From: Microstegium vimineum
Lineage: Eukaryota; Streptophyta; Magnoliopsida; Poales; Poaceae
DNA: 64,000 bases
Assembly (NCBI GenBank): GCA_022036555.1
Contig: CM039137.1
Coordinates: 5,309,034 to 5,373,033, forward strand
Reading direction: 5' to 3'
Shown here: positions 59,084-64,000 of the stretch, piece after piece
How positions within the stretch are numbered: the stretch's first letter is position 1
How the letters are laid out: each line of letters begins with the position of its first letter
Notes under the pieces: model-generated
Told to the model about the DNA's origin: nothing
Seen by the model: only the letters and a program-made list of their open reading frames with translations
Databases searched by the model: none
Position numbers and translations under genes: made by a program

Positions 59084-61261
59084 CGGACGCGGCTGCCTCT
59101 TCTCTCACGAGTAACAGCGCATTGTTGACCTATGTCATGAGAAGAAGAAAAAATCATTGTAAAATCAGGGTAGTGATGAGCACAAGAACAGAGTGGAAAC
59201 GCCGTTTGTATGAAATAGGTGTCGTAGCATCGATTTTTCTTCCTCTACGGTCTGATCCATAAGGTTTTTGAAAATGTTTATCTCACTTTATTTCTTTTGT
59301 GGTCCGGCTCCGGCTGGCCAGGCATGCGCCTGTGTTTAAACTTTTCGACCCGGTTAGGCGGTTGGGCCTTTTCATATCCCTGTGACAATTCACAATTAGA
59401 CACTTTTCTGTGAAGTTCCTCAAAATTCAGTGAGGTGTCTTCGCCAAAAAAAAAAAAAAGAGGTGCGTGCGTTCCAATTCCAAACAGATATTGATCCAGT
59501 TTAGCCAATCAATGTGGAATTGGGACTCACTTTGATTGTAAAGATTCTCCTTGTTTTTTCAGGAGTTGCAGTTGGCATTATTCAAGATACCATCTGGGAA
59601 AAATCTTTTTCCCAGATTCTGAAGTATAAAACCAATGCATTGCTGTTTTCCTTAGGTGAAACTAATGGTAGTTGCTACTCTGATGGAATCGCAGTTGGAG
59701 CTGTCTGAGAATGCATCTCTGATCGAGGTATGCGTGCCGTATCTTTGTGCAGACATTGGAGGACGCTGATACTGACAATAACAACAGGATTAGCAGAGGA
59801 GTGGAGAGATTTTGTATTGCAGCACCCCTTCTGTTATAAAAGAATATGACACTGCCACAGTTGAAGTATGGAAGTATGGATACTAGTTGTACTTCGTGCA
59901 TCTCATCAGCTTGTCTTCTTTACTGGCCCTGTGAGATGCTAGTTCATCATTTGCCTCGTGAATGTCTGCAATGAACTTGCTATCTACTTCTGAATGTCTG
60001 CCAGTAATAAACATTGCAATGGTAAATTGGTAACTGACGAACGTGCCTATTCAACTTGTTTTTCTTCTCAGGGACACGACAGCGTCATTCCCCACCTTCG
60101 TTTTCAATACACAAGTCGAAGACTAGGGCGATGAACAGTTGATTGCACAGTGGTTTTATTGCTCCTAAAGTGGCAACAGAAGACGGAGATGAACAGTCGG
60201 CAAAGAAAGAAACCGGAGCTCTGGAAACGTGTGCTGCTCTCTGAAGGAAAGATAGGAGGAGGAGTACATGGATACTGTTGGATTATTTGCAGCAGCTTGG
60301 TGCTCCGCTGACCTCCCCCGTCTCCAGTCCAGACAGATTGATGCGCAAGCAAAGCTGAGCCAGCTTCATTTTCAATCGGTGTTGACAATGTTGTGACTTG
60401 TACTTGCAGCGACTTCTATAGGATTCCATTTATTGGATCGGGGTACAACCGTACATAATTTTATTTTATTTTCAACTTGCAGCTGCAGTCGCATTGTTCC
60501 AGTATTTTTTCATGGCAAGAAGTAGTTTCAGACTTCCAGTATGGTATCTTCAATTTTATCCTTTTTTTCCCCTAGGCACAAAATTCCATTATGGTCTTTA
60601 GGGCCATTTTATTTATCATACGGTGGGTGGAAAAGCTTTGATCCCCAACAAAATGGGGTCGAATCGTTTAATCATCCTCATCTTGCGCTTTCGACGCTGC
60701 TTTCGTCAATTTCTTTCGCACCTGTGCCATTTATTTGCGTTCAGTTTCCGTCCGTATCCGCTCCTTCACAGCCTCGACGCCTTCCTCGTCCCCCGTTGTG
60801 CAAATGCAAAATGCCCAAATGTCACCGGCCCGGGCCCGTGTGCGTGCTACGGCCGCTAACGGCAACGGGGAAAGCAAATGTGGCAAGTACGGAGTAAACT
60901 GCAACCGTCCACAAAAGAAGAGGAAGCCGGCCGACGAAGTAAAGCGTCTGCCACCTGCGTGTGCGTCTACCATTTGCGTGGGCTGCCCATCCGGTGCAGT
61001 GCAGGTGCATGCACCTTTCCCTCCTCCCCGCCCACATCACAATCACCACCCTCCCTCCTCTACAACCGCGCCGCCCCCACTCTCTTTCCCCGCAGCAAGG
61101 CAAGGCCAGCGGCACGGCGCACCGCACGCTCTCTAGTCATCTTCTTCCTGCCCAGCCCAGCGCAGCCCAATACGGCGAGAGGCGGCGCCCCGACCAGGTT
61201 GACCCCGCCTCGGCACCGGGCCAGCGGGTCGCACGTACAGCTCGCCGATCCAGTTCCTCCG
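59084..61261. other. Intergenic region with exon-like fragments and the RTE1-type gene leader
   Basis: The LRR gene 3' region comes first. Exon-like pieces lie at 59549-59836 (listed separately). No gene is recognised at 59840-60800. The stretch 60800-61261 is GC-rich and CT-rich and probably contains the promoter and first non-coding exon of the RTE1-type gene. Confidence 0.45.
59552..59836 (+). pseudogene. Possible exon remnants of an unrecognised gene
   Basis: After a good acceptor (ttttccttag, ending near 59656) the frame reads VKLMVVATLMESQLELSE and ends ASLIE at a GT donor near 59728. After a second acceptor (tttgtgcag) it continues in phase with TLEDADTDNNNRISRGVE and stops at about 59836. 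An upstream piece after ttttttcag near 59552 may belong too. I do not recognise the protein, and no 5' part is seen, so this may be a captured or decayed gene fragment. Confidence 0.3.
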
Positions 61262-62212
61262 GTGAGTTCCACTGTTTGTTTCTGCATAGGGGTCCTCAAG
61301 TGGATTTGGGATTGAGATTGTGAGCTTTGGTTTGTTCTGGTCAAGCGGCTGAGATAGGAGATGGCGGGAGTAGTTATCAAAGCACAGCCAGCTGGTGCTG
61401 CGATTCACTCATCTCGTTATTGTTTCCGATTAGTCTACAGGAACCAGACAGAGCAGGGAGGGGAACATCATCTGCCCATACGCCTGAAATCGAACTTGAT
61501 ACTGAATTGCCAGTAAAGCTGAGCGCGATTAGCACACCCAGGCACCCAGCTACATAGAAAATCGATTTCCTGTACTGTTCAGCGTTCACTCCCAGCAACG
61601 CCTCTGCATTTCTTTACTTCTTTTTTCGAACGGACCCCGGCATTTCGTTTCACCATTTTCGGTGAAATGCGGGAAAAGCGCTGGTGTATAATAGGTTTGG
61701 ACTGGACAGAGAGGAGAAGCAGCAGCTCCTGGACGTGCAAATGTGCCTATGTTTTAAACATAGGAATATATTCAGTTACCATTCCTTACCAAACCGTAAC
61801 TATCTTCTGCTACCTACTGTATTCAAGAGACCCTTTAATATTAATATGTTAGACAAAAAAAAACATTAACAAATGTACAAAATCTGTAAATCTTTTACCA
61901 ATATGGTGCTGACAAGAACGTATTGTGTCCAAAATACAAATGGGGGACATGCTAACTTTTTTTTGGTGGCTTGTTTTGGGAGAAGTGAGCAGCAACTATG
62001 CTTGAGAACAATTTGTATTAGTGGTAAATATATTCATATGGTTCAGGACCCATTGCTTGTACTTTTATGTCCACATTCGATGTATTACATAGTGATATTG
62101 CCGTATGAAATTGTGAAGGTAGTGTACTAAACTAGGTGCACCTTTTTAATTCTTCACCGGTTGTTTTAATCATGAAGTTTGAGAACCTAACCCGATAGCT
62201 CCTCCTTTTCAG
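61262..62212 (+). other. Probable intron in the 5' untranslated region of the RTE1-type gene
   Basis: A strong donor (ccg|gtgagt at 61261/61262) ends a GC-rich leader. A pyrimidine-rich acceptor (cctccttttcag ending at 62212) precedes the coding exon by about 90 bases. This implies a leader intron of about 950 bases. It is inferred from splice motifs and composition only. Confidence 0.5.
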
Positions 62213-62304
62213 TAAAGGTTGGCAAACTGTGAGATTGAAGCTAGACGCTGTTTTAGTTTCTTCAAGTACAAGGAACATTAATAACACCTAAAGTACTTTC
62301 GTCA

Positions 62305-63867
62305 ATGGAGCTTGAAGCTGATTTTTCTGATGGTGATGTCAGTTCAAATAATGGACTACAAGATCTGTGGTCACTTGGCGACATAGATCCAAAGAGAGCA
62401 AGGTTCCCGTGCTGCATTGTCTGGACTCCTCTTCCTGTAGTTTCATGGCTTGCTCCTTACATAGGGCATGTTGGAGTCTGTCAGGAGGATGGTCTATCTT
62501 GGATTTTGCTGGTTCAAATTTGGTGAGCATGGATAATTTTGCTTATGGTTCAGTTGCCAGATACCTCCTGCTTGACAGAAAAAAGGTTAGGATGAATGAA
62601 AATAATTTCATTTTCTGGACTATACAATTCAACATAGATGCTCATCTTGTACTTTATTTTATATAAATCACTACTAAGATGTTTACAGGTTTAGGGTCAA
62701 TGGAATTAAAAATAAATCCGGATTTTACTTTCGAAGTGAAGAAAGCCTAATAATCCTTTAGTCCTCAGTAGTATGCTCAGTATTTTGTTTTATCTAGTAG
62801 TTCCAGCTTCCATTGTCATCAATTTCTGAATATTTCTGGGCTGCATGAAATCAACACATCTTTGTTCTCATTTAATTTCAATACATGATTCGTAAACAGT
62901 TGATATTTTCCAATATGATTCCTTATTTTAGTATCTTTTCAACAGTAAAGTATTTCATAACTGGTACTTGTAAAAAGTTAGGCCCAGAAATGTGATGTTT
63001 TGATTAATAGTAATAGTTCTTAAAAAAATTAAGATCCTGTTGAAAAAGGAACTGTAAATCAGATATGATCTGGAAACTGTCCTGTGATTATTCTAGTGAG
63101 TAGTTTGCTATCACAGGAAAAGCAGGACCAGAACAGAGCCAAACAGATTGGTTCACCAATATTGGGAAGGCTTGATCAATTTTAGATTTTTGGTTTCTTT
63201 GTAGCCTGTATTCCATATATTCTTCTTCTTGGGAACTTGTAGGTTTCCTATTTCAGTAGAGGTGTTCCTGTTTTAAGATAACACTAAGTTTAATTCTGAA
63301 GTTTCATATATTGTTTTATCATCTTGTTTGCTTTGATATTTTTTGGGTAAAACCCTACTTATGTTGTCACTGGGCAGACTCTTTCCTGTAGTTCTTTTCA
63401 ACTTCTTAATTTCCTCTTGATTAACTCTTTGTCCCTTTCGTTTCCAGTGCTGCCTTCCTGTTAATCTTGCAGCACATGTATGCAAGCAGTCCTACAATCA
63501 TTCAGAAGTTGGAGCAGCGATATCATGGGATGATGCTCTGCAATCGGGCATGAGACGCTTCCAGCACAAGTACTACAATCTGTTCACCTGCAATTGCCAC
63601 TCGTTTGTGGCAAACTGCCTGAACCGGCTTGCCTACAATGGCTCTGTGGAGTGGAATGTTTTGAATGTGGCTGCCCTTGTTTGGTTTCATGGCCAATGGG
63701 TGGACAAAATGTCTTTCGTTCGGTCTTTCTTACCCTTCCTAACTGTGACATGCATCGGTATTTTAATGGCTGGCTGGTCTTTCCTAGTAGGGATGGCAGC
63801 ATTCTCTGTTCTTTTGATTGGATGGTTTGTTTTTGCAGTATACTGCGTTAAGGGTTTGATATGTTGA
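62305..63867 (+). CDS. RTE1/RTH-family (DUF778) ethylene-receptor regulator, with an apparent frameshift
   Basis: Two coding exons are seen, about 62305-62585 and 63448-63867. The first has RFPCCIVWTPLPVVSWLAPY and IGHVGVCQEDG, then in a shifted frame ILDFAGSNLVSMDNFAYG and VARYLLLDRKK. The second has CCFPVNLAAHVCKQSYNHSE, NLFTCNCHSFVANCLNRLAY and hydrophobic segments near the end (SFLPFLTVTCIGILMAGW, AAFSVLLIGWFVFAVY). This is the full motif order of REVERSION-TO-ETHYLENE SENSITIVITY1 and its homologues, ER/Golgi membrane proteins that promote ETR1 receptor signalling. One base appears to be missing at about 62491-62496, between EDG and ILDFAG, so the frame from the ATG stops at 62526. Without that gap the product would be about 233 residues. 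It is a new pseudogene, an allele or a sequence error; the rest is well conserved. Confidence 0.85.
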
Positions 63868-64000
63868 CCGGAAAAGAATTACTGAAAGCACGCACTCGTT
63901 AGTGCATTGCAGTCCACAAATTATGGATGTAATCGCTGTGCTAGATTCAACTAAATAACTGATGTCCTCAGCCTCAGGGATTCAGAAACCTGTGAAAGTT
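63868..64000 (+). other. 3' untranslated region of the RTE1-type gene
   Basis: The sequence after the stop codon is AT-balanced, has no coding frame and continues beyond the window edge. It is assigned by position. Confidence 0.5.

Noticed and set aside
1..64000. CRISPR arrays, operons or bacterial-type gene clusters
   Set aside because: None is present; gene structure, introns and repeats are those of plant nuclear DNA.

Overview
The window is nuclear DNA of a grass (Poaceae). Genes have GC-rich first exons, GT-AG introns and long AT-rich intergenic spaces filled with small transposons (Stowaway- and Tourist-like MITEs, a tRNA-derived SINE, a LINE fragment). The proteins are plant-specific: R2R3-MYB, ALE2-type receptor kinase, MSI4/FVE, RTE1 family. 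Exons were placed by reading splice sites and checking that every reconstructed coding sequence stays in frame. Species was not determined. The neighbouring MSI4 and polyamine oxidase genes recall an arrangement I remember from rice chromosome 1, but I could not check this.

Layout. 1-5.3 kb: transposon-derived DNA, a ~180-bp tandem repeat and the upstream region of a MYB26-like gene (5439-7203, +). 9.5-9.8 kb: a small secreted 10-cysteine peptide (-). 12.8-15.7 kb: a SurE-family protein that has lost most metal ligands (+). 17.0-23.6 kb: ALE2-like receptor kinase (12 exons, -). 23.6-29.4 kb: gene-poor, with a LINE remnant. 29.4-34.7 kb: MSI4/FVE WD40 protein (15 exons, +) with two GC-AG introns. 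36.1-39.7 kb: a broken polyamine oxidase gene (-) carrying a ~2.06-kb insertion. 39.7-44.7 kb: a cluster of MITEs. 44.7-46.1 kb: intronless phospholipase A1-II (-). 49.8-55.9 kb: mitochondrial processing peptidase beta subunit (9 exons, +), with several transposons in its introns. 57.0-59.1 kb: LRR receptor-like pseudokinase (+). 61.0-64.0 kb: RTE1-type ethylene-signalling regulator (+), with one apparent frameshift in its conserved core.

The genes are ordinary, independently transcribed plant genes, not a cluster or operon. Themes are cell-wall and epidermal development (MYB, ALE2), chromatin and flowering (MSI4), polyamine and lipid metabolism, mitochondrial import and ethylene signalling. 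No clearly new biological system was found. The points most worth a second look are the degenerate SurE site, the disrupted polyamine oxidase, the RTE1 frameshift, the paired GC-AG introns, the modular ectodomain of the ALE2-like gene, and a SINE with exact target duplications and a Stowaway element nested inside it.
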